Source: Chloroflexota bacterium (GTDB lineage: Bacteria; Chloroflexota; UBA6077; SHYK01). From it: DNA of 64,000 bases. The notes under the pieces are model-generated. The model saw nothing but the letters and a program-made list of their open reading frames with translations. It was not told the origin of the DNA and made no database searches. A program made the translations under genes and the position numbers. The stretch lies in contig SHYK01000005.1 in the NCBI GenBank assembly GCA_009692845.1, positions 1 through 64,000 on the forward strand, in the 5' to 3' direction. Shown here piece after piece: positions 27,195-36,095 of the stretch. The first letter of the stretch is position 1; the number at the start of each line of letters is the position of its first letter.

Positions 27195-27361
27195 CCTGAA
27201 AATGCCCCGCCCACCCGTCCCCTGTGGCCTTCGGCCTCTGACCCCTAGTGCGCTTGGTGGGACTGCCGGGGGCCTTTCATCACCAGTGGTGCCCCGGCTA
27301 TGGGAATCTAGTCGCTGAGCGATGCAAAGGCATTGAGACCAGCGGTCGGGGGCCGTGCCGC
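27195..27361 (+). other. Intergenic GC palindromes after ftsZ
   Basis: The gap holds a short stem (GGCC-TTC-GGCC near 27228-27237) inside a C-rich track, resembling other intergenic palindromes at 29775, 34074 and 48345. It may act as the ftsZ terminator, although no T-run follows. No gene is apparent. Confidence 0.35.
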
Positions 27362-28465
27362 TTGCGAATAGGCGTTGATGCGCGGTTGGCCGACTACACC
27401 GTTGGCGGGATTGCCCGGTACACCACCCAGCTCGTCTCCGCCGAAATGGCGCTTGGCCAGGACCATTCCATCATCACCATTCGGAGCCGCTCTCCGAAAG
27501 TCAACCCACCCACGATTCCATCCTCGGAGACCCTCCTAGCGAGGACCCCGCCCCACCATCGGATCGAGCGGTTCTCGCTACCCTGGGAGCTGCGCAACGC
27601 TCGCCTCGACGTGCTCCATAGCCCTGACTGTATTCCGCCTCGGCCCGGCCGTTGGGCGAGTGTCATCACCGTCCACGACCTGGCATTCTTGCGTATGCCG
27701 CGCCTACTGACCGAGGAGAGCCGTCGCTACTACGGCGAAATACGGCGGGCGGTGCAGGAAGCGAAAGCCATTATCGCCGTGTCGCAGGTCACCGCCGACG
27801 ATCTCGTTCGTCTGGCCGGCGCCCGACCCGAGAAGGTGCATGTGGTCCATGAAGCGGCCGATTCAGAAATGCAGCCGATGCCCCGGGATACGGCCAAAAG
27901 TCTGGTGGGAGACCGATTCGCTATCGCGGCCCCATATGTTCTTTTTGTAGGGACGCTCGAGCCGCGCAAGAATATCCCCGGCCTAATCCAGGCTTTTGGC
28001 CACCTTCGGAAAGACTTTCCGGTGCGACTTGTTCTGGCTGGACGGAACGGGTGGTTGTCAGAAGAGATCTTCATGACGGTGCGGTCTCAAGCGCTCGAAG
28101 ATGGGGTTTCTTTCCTCGGCGAAGTTTCGCCCGAAGAGCTGCGGACCCTGTACTGCGCGGCCGAAGTACTGGTGTTGCCTTCGCTCTACGAGGGATTCGG
28201 ACTCCCGGCGGTTGAAGCGATGGCCTGTGGAACGCCAGTGGTGGTGGCGAACACCGGGGCGCTCCCTGAAATCGTGGGTGAGGCAGGCGTGCTGGTGCGC
28301 CCAGACGATCCGCTAGACATTGCGGAGGCGCTGGGCTGGGTGCTCGGGAATCCCGGCTACCGCGAGGTGCTTTCCGCTCGCGGGATCGAAAGGGCCGCCA
28401 CCTTCTCCTGGGAGCGAGCAGCCCGGGAGACTATGGCCATCTATGAGCAGGTCGCCGGCGGGTGA
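27362..28465 (+). CDS. GT4-family glycosyltransferase
   Basis: 367 residues from TTG 27362 (MRIGVDARLADYTVGGIARY), which matches the starts of the homologues at 13.2 and 14.3 kb; a longer in-frame GTG at 27248 was rejected. Donor domain: LFVGTLEPRKNIPGLIQAF, LPSLYEGFGLPAVEAMACG, TPVVVANTGALPE. Cytosolic glycosyltransferase opening the second polysaccharide cluster. It overlaps the next gene by 4 bp. Close similarity to the first-cluster enzymes suggests duplication. Confidence 0.9.
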   Translation: MRIGVDARLADYTVGGIARYTTQLVSAEMALGQDHSIITIRSRSPKVNPPTIPSSETLLARTPPHHRIERFSLPWELRNARLDVLHSPDCIPPRPGRWASVITVHDLAFLRMPRLLTEESRRYYGEIRRAVQEAKAIIAVSQVTADDLVRLAGARPEKVHVVHEAADSEMQPMPRDTAKSLVGDRFAIAAPYVLFVGTLEPRKNIPGLIQAFGHLRKDFPVRLVLAGRNGWLSEEIFMTVRSQALEDGVSFLGEVSPEELRTLYCAAEVLVLPSLYEGFGLPAVEAMACGTPVVVANTGALPEIVGEAGVLVRPDDPLDIAEALGWVLGNPGYREVLSARGIERAATFSWERAARETMAIYEQVAGG

Positions 28466-29724
28466 AGATCCTGTTCCTTACGCCAGACGTTCCGTTTCCG
28501 GCCGATCAGGGCGCGAAGATCCGTAATCTGGCCCTCATCCGGGCCGCCGCTGCCCATCATCAAGTCGACCTGGTCTCATTCGGAAATGGATCGAGCGGCC
28601 GTGGATCATTCGAACGTGGATCATTCGAACGTGGATCGAGCGGACATGGATCGAGCGGGGCCGATCCTGAGGGGCCGCTCCAGAAGATCGTCCGCCGCTT
28701 GGCGGTGGTCCCCGCGCCACCCGCTCGTCCCATGCTTACTCGGGTCTGGGGGCTGTTTTTCGGGACTCTTCCCGATCTCGCTTTGCGGTTGGAGTCGGCG
28801 GCATTCGTCGATGCCCTGCAGGAGATGGTGCAGGGCCAGCGGTACGATGTGGTGCAAATCGAAGGGCTCGAGATGATGGCCTATCTCCCGGTGGTCCGGG
28901 CGCTGATTCCCAAAGCGGCAGTCATCTATGACGCCCATAATGCAGAGATGTCGTTGCAGCGCAGCATGTTTCAGGTGGAGTTCCGGGAGCCCGGACGCTG
29001 GCATGCCGCGTTTTACTCTTTCGCTCAGTGGTCGAAGCTGGGGAGCTACGAGCGGATCACGATGAACGACTCGGATATGGTGCTCTCCGTGTCTGAAGCC
29101 GACCTTGCCAAGCTGCGCGGGCGACGCACGGTTCCCGAGCTGGTCCCCAACGCGGTCGACCCGGCCGCGATTGAGTACCGGGAACCTGCCCAGGTCGCTG
29201 GCCGGCGGTTATTCTTTGTCGGACCTGCCGACTACCGACCGAATGCCGATGCGATCCGATGGTTCATCGCGGCGGTGCTCCCGCAATTACGGAAACTCTT
29301 GCCCGACGTCGAGTTGCGCCTGGCCGGGCGCGGAACCGAAAGATTCACCGCCCCGGGCGTTGAGGGCCTGGGCCACGTTGAAGATGCGCATGCCGAGCTT
29401 CGGCGAGCCGACGCCTTCGTGGCCCCCATTCGCATGGGCGGTGGGACCCGCTTCAAGATACTCGAGGCCATGGCCGCCGGGGTGCCGGTCGTGTCCACGC
29501 CGCTGGGAGTCGGCGGAATCGCCGTCGAGAGCGGGCAGCATGCCCTGGTGGCGAGTAGCCCACAGGACTTTGCCAGGGCCGTTCACCGGTTGCTCACCGA
29601 TCGACCCTATGCACGACAGTTGTCCGAGGAAGCTCGCCGCCTGGTTGAGGCGCGTTACGCCTGGAACAAGGTCACCCCCGGCTATTTGCGATTGTTGGCT
29701 CAGGCTCGCCGAGCGGCGAAATAG
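28462..29724 (+). CDS. GT4-type glycosyltransferase with a repeat insertion
   Basis: 420 residues. Starts MKILFLTPDVPFPADQGAKI, as in the sugar transferases of exopolysaccharide/exosortase loci. The C-terminal domain has FVGPADYRPNADAIRWF, then APIRMGGGTRFKILEAMAAG, then VPVVSTPLGVGGI. After the first beta-alpha unit (residues 43-67) there is a Gly/Ser-rich stretch made of five 15-bp units (GSSGR, GSFER, GSFER, GSSGH, GSSGA), a slippage-type insertion in a surface loop. ATG overlaps the previous gene. A strong hairpin at 29746-29761 follows. Confidence 0.87.
   Translation: MKILFLTPDVPFPADQGAKIRNLALIRAAAAHHQVDLVSFGNGSSGRGSFERGSFERGSSGHGSSGADPEGPLQKIVRRLAVVPAPPARPMLTRVWGLFFGTLPDLALRLESAAFVDALQEMVQGQRYDVVQIEGLEMMAYLPVVRALIPKAAVIYDAHNAEMSLQRSMFQVEFREPGRWHAAFYSFAQWSKLGSYERITMNDSDMVLSVSEADLAKLRGRRTVPELVPNAVDPAAIEYREPAQVAGRRLFFVGPADYRPNADAIRWFIAAVLPQLRKLLPDVELRLAGRGTERFTAPGVEGLGHVEDAHAELRRADAFVAPIRMGGGTRFKILEAMAAGVPVVSTPLGVGGIAVESGQHALVASSPQDFARAVHRLLTDRPYARQLSEEARRLVEARYAWNKVTPGYLRLLAQARRAAK
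28588..28662 (+). repeat. Five in-frame 15-bp tandem repeats
   Basis: Five consecutive 15-base units begin with GGATC and encode five-residue blocks starting with GS. Units two and three are identical; the others differ at a few positions. The unit length is a multiple of three, so copy-number change would keep the glycosyltransferase frame open. Confidence 0.85.
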
Positions 29725-29745
29725 CCGCTCTCAGCGAGCGCCTGC

Positions 29746-29761
29746 GGGGGGCGAACCCCCC
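29746..29761 (+). terminator. GC hairpin after the glycosyltransferase gene
   Basis: A perfect 6-bp GC stem with a CGAA tetraloop, 22 bp after the glycosyltransferase stop. No T-run follows (GAAAGAAATTATT), so termination efficiency is uncertain. Confidence 0.5.
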
Positions 29762-29774
29762 GAAAGAAATTATT

Positions 29775-29810
29775 CCCTCCCCTCGCAGGGGAGGGGGTAG
29801 GGGAAGGGGT
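29775..29810 (+). promoter_or_regulatory. Hairpin overlapping a G-tract series at the ridA ribosome binding site
   Basis: CCCTCCCCT-CGC-AGGGGAGGG forms a perfect 9-bp stem (29775-29795). Its 3' arm starts a run of four G-tracts (GGGG, GGGGG, GGGG, GGGG) ending 2 nt before ATG 29812, the pattern of an intramolecular G-quadruplex. The ribosome binding site of ridA lies in this run, so the hairpin and the quadruplex are alternatives that could gate translation. Functional role is inferred. Confidence 0.45.
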
Positions 29811-29811
29811 T

Positions 29812-30195
29812 ATGCCCAAACACGCGATTCGGACGGATCGAGCGCCCGCGCCGGTCGGCCCGTATTCACAAGCGATCCGGAGTGGGAATACCGTGTACGT
29901 CTCAGGCCAGATTCCGCTAGACCCTGCCACAGGCAAATTGGTTGAGGGCGATGTCCAGGCGCAAACCGAGAGAGTCCTGGGCAACTTGAAGGCCATCGTT
30001 GAAGCGGCCGGGCTCTCGATGGGGAATATCGTGCGGACGACGATCTTCATCATGGATATGGCCGATTTTCCGGCCATCAACCAGGTTTATCAGCAAGCTT
30101 TCTCCGAGCCGTTCCCGGCCCGAGCGACCGTCCAGGTAGCTCGTCTACCCGCCGGAGCGTCAGTTGAGATCGACGCCATCGCGGTTGCCGACTGA
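29812..30195 (+). CDS. ridA: RidA family enamine/imine deaminase
   Basis: 127 residues, the normal RidA length. Removes reactive 2-aminoacrylate-type enamines made by PLP enzymes. Motifs: APAPVGPYSQAIRSGNTVYVSGQIP (start region), QTERVLGNLKAIVEAAG, and the catalytic-Arg segment PARATVQVARLPAGASVEID. Cytosolic trimer by family. The ATG is preceded by an extreme G-rich leader. It sits inside the second polysaccharide cluster but has no visible functional tie to it. Confidence 0.95.
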   Translation: MPKHAIRTDRAPAPVGPYSQAIRSGNTVYVSGQIPLDPATGKLVEGDVQAQTERVLGNLKAIVEAAGLSMGNIVRTTIFIMDMADFPAINQVYQQAFSEPFPARATVQVARLPAGASVEIDAIAVAD

Positions 30196-30231
30196 CCTGG
30201 CTCGGATCGTGTCGGTGGGTCTCCGGAGAGA

Positions 30232-30900
30232 CTAATGGTGGGGCGGAAGGGTCTCGGCCAGGAAGTCGCTGACCCGAGCCAGCGATTCGGGAGTAATTTG
30301 GTGCCCCATCGCAAATTCTTCATATTGAGGACTCAGCCCCATCTCTCGAAGCTGGTCTCGGGTCGTTCGGGCGAGATCGATGGCCAGCGTTTGATCCTCA
30401 GTGCCATGGACTATGAGGATGTTCTGGCTCGGCCCATCGAGCGGCCGGTGGACCGTTTCGGGGGCGGGGAGATAGCCGCTCATGGCAACTACAGCGCCAA
30501 AGGATTCAGCCGCCGCCAGGCTGAGGTGGAGCGCCATCGCGGCGCCTTGCGAAAAGCCCATTAGGGCGGTGGCTCCGGCCGAGCCGGGTAGGGTCTCGAA
30601 GACCTCCGCAACGAAGCGACTAGTTATCTCCCGGGCGTCCACAATACTCTGTGATCGATCTCCGTCCAGCGAGTACCAGGCCCAGCCCATCTGTCCAGGC
30701 CCGATGGGAATGGGCAAAGGAGCCTGGGGCAAAATCCACCGATATCCCCCTGGATGGAGCTGGGATGCCAGCCCGGCCAGATCCGATGCGTCGGCGCCTC
30801 GGCCGTGCAAGCAGATGATCATGGGCAGATTGGCGGCCTCGACCGAGGGATCAATCTGCAGATAACGGAGACCAGCCGCACTATGCCAGGATCCTTGCAT
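30232..30900 (-). CDS. Phospholipase/carboxylesterase family alpha/beta-hydrolase
   Basis: 222 residues from ATG 30900, which has GGAAGAGGG just upstream; a 22-residue longer reading was rejected. Oxyanion region MIICLHGRGADASDL, nucleophile elbow GFSQGAAMAL, acid in VHGTEDQTLAIDLA, and the catalytic His in FAMGHQIT. This is the carboxylesterase type 2 (YpfH/EstB-like) group acting on short-chain esters or lysophospholipids. Divergent from the glycoside hydrolase gene and convergent with ridA. Confidence 0.88.
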   Translation of the reverse strand: MQGSWHSAAGLRYLQIDPSVEAANLPMIICLHGRGADASDLAGLASQLHPGGYRWILPQAPLPIPIGPGQMGWAWYSLDGDRSQSIVDAREITSRFVAEVFETLPGSAGATALMGFSQGAAMALHLSLAAAESFGAVVAMSGYLPAPETVHRPLDGPSQNILIVHGTEDQTLAIDLARTTRDQLREMGLSPQYEEFAMGHQITPESLARVSDFLAETLPPHH

Positions 30901-30995
30901 ACCCTCTTCCAAGCGCAACCGGCCTTTGAGGTCACCGCCGTCGCGGCGCGTATGATAGCCCCTCATTGGCGGGCCGTTGTGATCCGAGCCATGGG

Positions 30996-32222
30996 GTGAA
31001 GCCGCTGAGCCGGGAGGCTGGTCCCCGGGTGTTCGCCATCATCGTTACTTTAGCGATGGTGGCTGGACTTGGGCTCGCGTTTTATCTCCCCAGCGTGGCC
31101 GGGAACGATCTCCGATTTTGGCTCATTGCGGCCTGGTCGGGAGCTCGAGAAGAGCAGCATGCCACCGCGCCTGGTACCCTGGTGTCACCTCGCGTGGAGA
31201 ACGGCCTGGGGGTGAACACCTTTCTGGAGCAGGAGGTGGAGCCTTCGAAGAGAGCGCGCACGCTCAGCATGGCTCGGGACGCCGGATTTCACTGGATTCG
31301 TCAGGAATTTCGGTGGGAAGAAATCGAACCCGCGACCAAGGGAGAATTTCTCGATCCGAAGTTCGGAAACAATACCTGGGAGAAATACGACCAAATTGTG
31401 GACACTGCCACCGTCCTGGGACTGGAGATCATCGCGCGTCTCGACACATCACCACCCTGGGCCCGTCCAGGCAATCGTCATGCTTTTACGCCGCCCGAGC
31501 GGCTGGATGACTACGGAGATTTCGTCGCGGCTGTCGCTAGCCGCTATCGTGGTCGGCTTCACTATTACCAGATCTGGAACGAACCGAATCTGAGCTTTGA
31601 GTGGGGCAATCAGCCGGTCGATGCGGTGGCAACGACCGAGCTGCTCAAGGTTGCCTATACCCGAATCAAGGCGGTCGATCCATCGGCAGTGATCCTGGCA
31701 CCGGCCCTGGCTCCCACCCTTGCCGATGGACCGGGCGCTCTGAATGAGCTCGTGTTCCTCCAGCAAATGTATGACGCCGGGGCGGCTGCCTACTTCGAAA
31801 TCGGGTCGGTCCAGGCCTATGGCCTGAGGGACGGGCCGGATGATCGTCGGTTGGGCAACGGCGACGTCAATTTTTCCCGACCACTGCTGTTTCGAGCGCT
31901 GATGGTTCGGAACGGGGATGCGGCCAAGCCGATTTGGATCTCGGAATTTGGCTGGAATGTGCCGCCCCCGGGCCACGAGGGGCCGTATGTCTACGGAAAC
32001 GTAACCGAAGACCAGCAGGCGCGGTACACCGTGCGCGCTCTGGACCGTGCGCGGACCGAATGGCCCTGGGTGGGCGTCATGAACCTCTGGTATCTGAAGC
32101 GGGCCGACGACCGGGAAGCGGGGACCCTGCTGGCCGGCTTCCGTCTCCTGGATCCAGACTTCACGCCCCGCCCGGTCTACGGGGCGGTGCGGGACTATGC
32201 GAAACGCGTCGGACTCCTTTAA
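30996..32222 (+). CDS. Membrane-anchored clan GH-A glycoside hydrolase
   Basis: 408 residues. One N-terminal membrane helix (FAIIVTLAMVAGLGLAFYLP), then an extracytoplasmic TIM-barrel domain: GFHWIRQEFRWEEIEP, LEIIARLDTSPPWARP, acid/base motif YYQIWNEPNL (about 194-200) and nucleophile motif PIWISEFGW (about 312-320). These are GH5/GH39-like clan GH-A landmarks. It may trim or edit the exported glycan. GTG 30996 is chosen; ORF opens at 30966. The stop overlaps the next start by one base, so a hydrolase and a membrane transferase are coupled. Confidence 0.82.
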   Translation: MKPLSREAGPRVFAIIVTLAMVAGLGLAFYLPSVAGNDLRFWLIAAWSGAREEQHATAPGTLVSPRVENGLGVNTFLEQEVEPSKRARTLSMARDAGFHWIRQEFRWEEIEPATKGEFLDPKFGNNTWEKYDQIVDTATVLGLEIIARLDTSPPWARPGNRHAFTPPERLDDYGDFVAAVASRYRGRLHYYQIWNEPNLSFEWGNQPVDAVATTELLKVAYTRIKAVDPSAVILAPALAPTLADGPGALNELVFLQQMYDAGAAAYFEIGSVQAYGLRDGPDDRRLGNGDVNFSRPLLFRALMVRNGDAAKPIWISEFGWNVPPPGHEGPYVYGNVTEDQQARYTVRALDRARTEWPWVGVMNLWYLKRADDREAGTLLAGFRLLDPDFTPRPVYGAVRDYAKRVGLL

Positions 32223-34045
32223 TGGCGCTTGAAGCGGCGATTTCGCGAAGCGCCGAGCCCGACCGCCAAATAGCATCGGCGGTTTCGGTAGGGACCGCGA
32301 TTGCGGTTGCGACCGCCGTGTGGATCGTTTTGGGGACCGCCAGCCTGTCCGCCGACGAGGCTTCGCGGGCCGCAGGGGCCAACTCCGTGGGTTCGGCACT
32401 CAATGCACATCAATTTTTGTTGGGGCTCTGGAAAGGGGCCTTGGGACCCTCAGAAGGAGCGCTTCGGCTGCTGTCGTTGTTGTGGGGCGTTGTTGCAATG
32501 GTCGCCACCTGGCGCTTGGCTAGTAGCCTGGGCGGTCGGACCACGGCAGTGGTTGCACCGTGGCTATTGGCATTAACTCCACTCTTCGCATTGTTTGTCG
32601 CCAATGCTTCGCCGCATGCACAGCTCCTCGCGCTGGGCTCCGCCGCCACGGCCTCCCTCGTCGCCGGACGAGGGGTTGCTTCTAGCATCCTTTATGGAGT
32701 GCTCATGGCCGGCGCGATCTGGACGCATCCGGGAGCCTTGCTGCTCTTCCTGAGCCACGGCTTGTACGGCGGCCGGGCGTGGCGCGGCGAACACCGGCGT
32801 TTTCTAATCTGGCTCGGGATCGTCACCGTGATTGTGGCGGTGTCCCTCAAACTTATCGCCAGCTTCGGCTCATGGCCCGACCTGGGCTCACCGTACCTTC
32901 CAGACGGTGGGCGGTTGTCCTTCTGGCCAGTGCCCTTAGCTGTCGTTGCCCTGGTGGCTTTCGGTGGATTGGTATTCGGTGCCCCGGGGGTTGAAAAGAT
33001 CGCTCGGGCACTCTTGATCCTCGTGCCCTGGCTACTGTTCCTGATCGTTCCCTTGTTTCGGCCCGAAGCGGAAACGTGGCTGGCCGCGCTCGCGCTACCC
33101 ACCAGTGCACTGGGCCTCAGCCTCGGCATCGGCGTGTTTGCTCGCGCCCTGGCGGCCCTGCTCCTTGGGTTCGGCCCGTTCACCTCACGAGGAGCTTCGA
33201 TGGCCCAGGGGATCGTGACCACCTTAGTCATTTTGGGGTTTGCGGGAACGGGTTGGGCCGATCTGAACCGAATGGAGGCGGGTCGCGCTGACTATCGGGG
33301 GATGACCGCCGATGTGCTGGCCCTGGGTCGTAGCGGCGACCTCATGATTCTGACCGCTCCGGGCCAGCGGGCCGTCGTGGATTACTACAATCGGGGCCGG
33401 GTCCCGGTGGCCGAGCTGCCGTTTGGGCCCGCATTCCTGGCGGACTCGGCTGAAGCCATGTTGGCGCCCCTCATCGCCACACCGCGCAGCCTCTGGGCAG
33501 TTTCCGAGGGAGACCCTGGCGACCGCTGGGTGGTCACCAATTGGCTATCCAGCCGACTCTACCCGTCCGCGGAATATCCGCACGGCAGGGTCAATCTGAC
33601 TCAGTATTTCTCCGAGCCGGAGATGCGAACCGGGTCTGGCGCGGCGGTCTTTGGAAGTCTGGTCGAGGTTCCCGAGGCCGGCGTTCCGTCCGGCGTGGTG
33701 TCCCGAGAGTTTCCGCTGGCGGTCCGTCTTAACCTGAGGGCCCGCGAGCCGATCAGCGCGCGGCTGCTCGTCCTGGTCGAGCTGCTTTCCGGCGGACGAG
33801 TGGTGGCACAGCACCAGGGCGAGCCGGTTGGCGGGACGCGTCCCACCAATGGCTGGGATGTGGGCGAAGTAGTCGTCGACCGGCTAGCGCTTCCATTGCC
33901 TGACAGCGTGCGAACCGGTACCTATCAGCTGCGAGTCTACGTTCTTGATCCTGCCAAATCGGCGAAGCTGCGGTTAGCCGGGGGAGAAGAGTTCCTGCAG
34001 CTCGGGGATATTCGCATCGGCCCCAGCGTGCGGAATCCGCTCTAA
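32222..34045 (+). CDS. Polytopic membrane protein, GT39/ArnT-like with a C-terminal beta domain
   Basis: 607 residues. About eleven hydrophobic helices in the first 400 residues and a periplasmic-type C-terminal part. The layout (first loop with Asp/Glu near LSADEASRA, SLLWGVVAMVATWRLAS, LTPLFALFVANASPHAQLLA) resembles lipid-linked-sugar transferases of the GT39/PMT-ArnT class, in which an acidic first loop is catalytic. The C-terminus (REFPLAVRLNLRAREP, GTYQLRVYVLDP) looks like a beta-sandwich. ATG 32222 overlaps the hydrolase stop. Function inferred; the sequence family is divergent. Confidence 0.72.
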   Translation: MALEAAISRSAEPDRQIASAVSVGTAIAVATAVWIVLGTASLSADEASRAAGANSVGSALNAHQFLLGLWKGALGPSEGALRLLSLLWGVVAMVATWRLASSLGGRTTAVVAPWLLALTPLFALFVANASPHAQLLALGSAATASLVAGRGVASSILYGVLMAGAIWTHPGALLLFLSHGLYGGRAWRGEHRRFLIWLGIVTVIVAVSLKLIASFGSWPDLGSPYLPDGGRLSFWPVPLAVVALVAFGGLVFGAPGVEKIARALLILVPWLLFLIVPLFRPEAETWLAALALPTSALGLSLGIGVFARALAALLLGFGPFTSRGASMAQGIVTTLVILGFAGTGWADLNRMEAGRADYRGMTADVLALGRSGDLMILTAPGQRAVVDYYNRGRVPVAELPFGPAFLADSAEAMLAPLIATPRSLWAVSEGDPGDRWVVTNWLSSRLYPSAEYPHGRVNLTQYFSEPEMRTGSGAAVFGSLVEVPEAGVPSGVVSREFPLAVRLNLRAREPISARLLVLVELLSGGRVVAQHQGEPVGGTRPTNGWDVGEVVVDRLALPLPDSVRTGTYQLRVYVLDPAKSAKLRLAGGEEFLQLGDIRIGPSVRNPL

Positions 34046-34073
34046 GATGAAACTTCCCCCCTACCCGCTCCCC

Positions 34074-34088
34074 GGGGCCTGCGGCCCC
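34074..34088 (+). terminator. GC hairpin between polysaccharide genes
   Basis: GGGGCC-TGC-GGCCCC forms a 6-bp stem in the 106-bp gap after the membrane protein gene, flanked by C-rich tracts (CCCCCCTACCCGCTCCCC and TTACCCCC). It resembles other intergenic palindromes in the window. A terminator role is possible; there is no T-run. Confidence 0.4.
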
Positions 34089-34151
34089 TTACCCCCGCTG
34101 GATGGGCTGGTGGCGGACGCTTTTTCATGGCCGTTGGCGAAGTGAAGCTGC

Positions 34152-35120
34152 ATGATGTCTGTTAAGCCAGCTCGGGTTTCATTGGTGGCGACGCTGCTCA
34201 ATGAAGCCAAAAGCGTCCGGGCGCTGCTCGCCTCGATCGATAAGCAGACTCGACGACCGGACGAGGTCGTGCTGGTCGATGGCGGCTCCAATGACGGCAC
34301 GCTCGAGTTGCTTGAGCAATGGGCGGCGGATCGCTCGGAAGCCCGGATCCTCAGCGCACCGGGTGCCACGATCGCCCAGGGCCGCAATCTGGCAATTCGG
34401 GCGGCGAGCCACGAGCTTATCGCGGTGACCGATGCAGGGGTGACCCTCGATCCCGCCTGGCTGGCTCGGCTGGCGGCCAGTCTCGAGGACGACCCGTCAG
34501 TCTCGGTGGCGGGAGGCTTTTTTGTTGCCGAGACCCAGGGCTCCTTCGAGCAAGCGATGGGCGCCACGGTGCTCCCGGCTCGGGAAGATATTGATGGTGA
34601 AAGTTTTCTGCCGTCGAGCCGATCGGTGGCCTTCCGTCGGTCGGCGTGGGAGAAGGTGGGCGGTTACCCGGAATGGCTTGACTACTGTGAGGACGTTGTG
34701 TTCGATCTCCAGCTTCGGCGGGCCGGGTATCGGTTCACTTGGGATCCCGACGCGGTCGTCCGGTTTCGTCCGCGTTCGAATCTGCGGGCGTTTCTTGTCC
34801 AGTACTATCGTTATGCTCGGGGGGACGGCAAAGCAGACCTCTGGCGACGTCGGCACGCCGTCCGCTACGTCGCCTACCTCTGCGGAGTCGCCCTCATGGC
34901 CCGCCCTCACCCATTGACCTTCCTCGCGCTCCTCGTGGCCGGCAGTTGGTATCTCCGCCGCCCGGTCGAACGTTTACTGGCCCAGGCTAGCCGGCACCGT
35001 CGCGAGGCGCTCTTGGCCCTCTTGCTTATTCCGCTGATCCGGGCGACCGGGGATGTGGCGAAGATGCTCGGCTACCCGGCTGGGGTCATTTGGCGGCTGC
35101 GGCAAAGAAGGCCAGCTTGA
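34152..35120 (+). CDS. GT2-family glycosyltransferase with C-terminal membrane helices
   Basis: 322 residues. GT-A fold: [39 protein letters not shown], then [13 protein letters not shown] and a [19 protein letters not shown] motif giving the catalytic base. The last 90 residues carry hydrophobic helices ([25 protein letters not shown]), so the enzyme is membrane-associated. ATG 34152; a second ATG follows at once. It overlaps the next GT2 gene by 4 bp. Adds a sugar to a lipid-linked intermediate; specificity unknown. Confidence 0.88.
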   Translation: MMSVKPARVSLVATLLNEAKSVRALLASIDKQTRRPDEVVLVDGGSNDGTLELLEQWAADRSEARILSAPGATIAQGRNLAIRAASHELIAVTDAGVTLDPAWLARLAASLEDDPSVSVAGGFFVAETQGSFEQAMGATVLPAREDIDGESFLPSSRSVAFRRSAWEKVGGYPEWLDYCEDVVFDLQLRRAGYRFTWDPDAVVRFRPRSNLRAFLVQYYRYARGDGKADLWRRRHAVRYVAYLCGVALMARPHPLTFLALLVAGSWYLRRPVERLLAQASRHRREALLALLLIPLIRATGDVAKMLGYPAGVIWRLRQRRPA

Positions 35121-36010
35121 AGATAGGCATTGACCTCTCGGTAGTAGTGTTGAACTACAACACCCGCGATCTCCTCCGGGGTTGTCTTCGGTGTGTCGAG
35201 CAGACCCAGGGCGCATCGATGGAGGTCTTTGTCGTCGACAACGCGTCTGGCGACGGCAGCGCGGATATGGTGGAAGCCGAGTTCCCAGGGTTTTGCCTCA
35301 TCCGGAGTCCCCGCAATGGCGGATACGCCTATGGCAACAACCTGGCCTTAAGTCGAGCAGGCGGGCGCTATCTGCTCCTGCTCAATCCAGACACCGAATT
35401 CGGGCCCACCGTGCTGGCTGACATGGTCGAATACATGGACAGCCACCCGGATGTCGGTGCGGCCGGGCCCAAAATCGTGCTTCCCGACGGACGACTGGAC
35501 CTCGCCTGCCGTCGGGCCTTTCCCACGCCCGCGGTCGCTTTCTATCGGCTCTCGGGACTGAGCCGGCTGTTCCCTCGAAGCGCTCGATTTGGTCGTTACA
35601 ACTTCACCTATCTGGATCCCGACGAAGAGGCCGAAGTGGACTCGGTAGTAGGGGCATTCATGCTGGTCCGACGCGAAGCGGTCGAACAGGTGGGGCTGCT
35701 CGACGAACGGTTTTTCATGTACGGGGAAGACCTGGACTGGGCCTATCGGATGAAGGGCGAAGGCTGGCATATCCGCTACAATCCGCGGGTGAAGGTCGTG
35801 CACCAGAAGGGCGCGAGCAGCCGACAGGCGAGCCAACGAACGACCGTGGCTTTCTACCGATCCATGTACCTTTTCCACCAGAAACACTTCAGTCGGTCCA
35901 CGTGGGCCCCATTCAACTGGTTGATCGTCTCGGCGATTTACCTTCGGATGATCTGGTCCCTGGCCCGGAATGCGCTTCGGCCGCCCGGAGCCCGACGAGT
36001 CTCGACGTGA
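35117..36010 (+). CDS. GT2-family glycosyltransferase (rhamnosyltransferase-like)
   Basis: 297 residues from TTG 35117, which overlaps the preceding TGA (TTGA) and gives [20 protein letters not shown]. Donor motif [31 protein letters not shown] (DxD-type), and [15 protein letters not shown] (catalytic ED). This is the WbbL-like branch of GT2, often rhamnosyl or related transferases. The 3' end and the next 50 bp contain a 19-bp imperfect direct repeat (GTCTCGAC(G/C)TGAA...). A longer 5' extension from 35090 was rejected. Confidence 0.89.
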   Translation: MKIGIDLSVVVLNYNTRDLLRGCLRCVEQTQGASMEVFVVDNASGDGSADMVEAEFPGFCLIRSPRNGGYAYGNNLALSRAGGRYLLLLNPDTEFGPTVLADMVEYMDSHPDVGAAGPKIVLPDGRLDLACRRAFPTPAVAFYRLSGLSRLFPRSARFGRYNFTYLDPDEEAEVDSVVGAFMLVRREAVEQVGLLDERFFMYGEDLDWAYRMKGEGWHIRYNPRVKVVHQKGASSRQASQRTTVAFYRSMYLFHQKHFSRSTWAPFNWLIVSAIYLRMIWSLARNALRPPGARRVST

Positions 36011-36095
36011 ACCGGACGCGTCTCGACCTGAATCGATCGAAGCCCGCTCCGAGTCTGGATGCCCGGGCTCGTGCCTGGAAGCATGAGGAGTCGAT

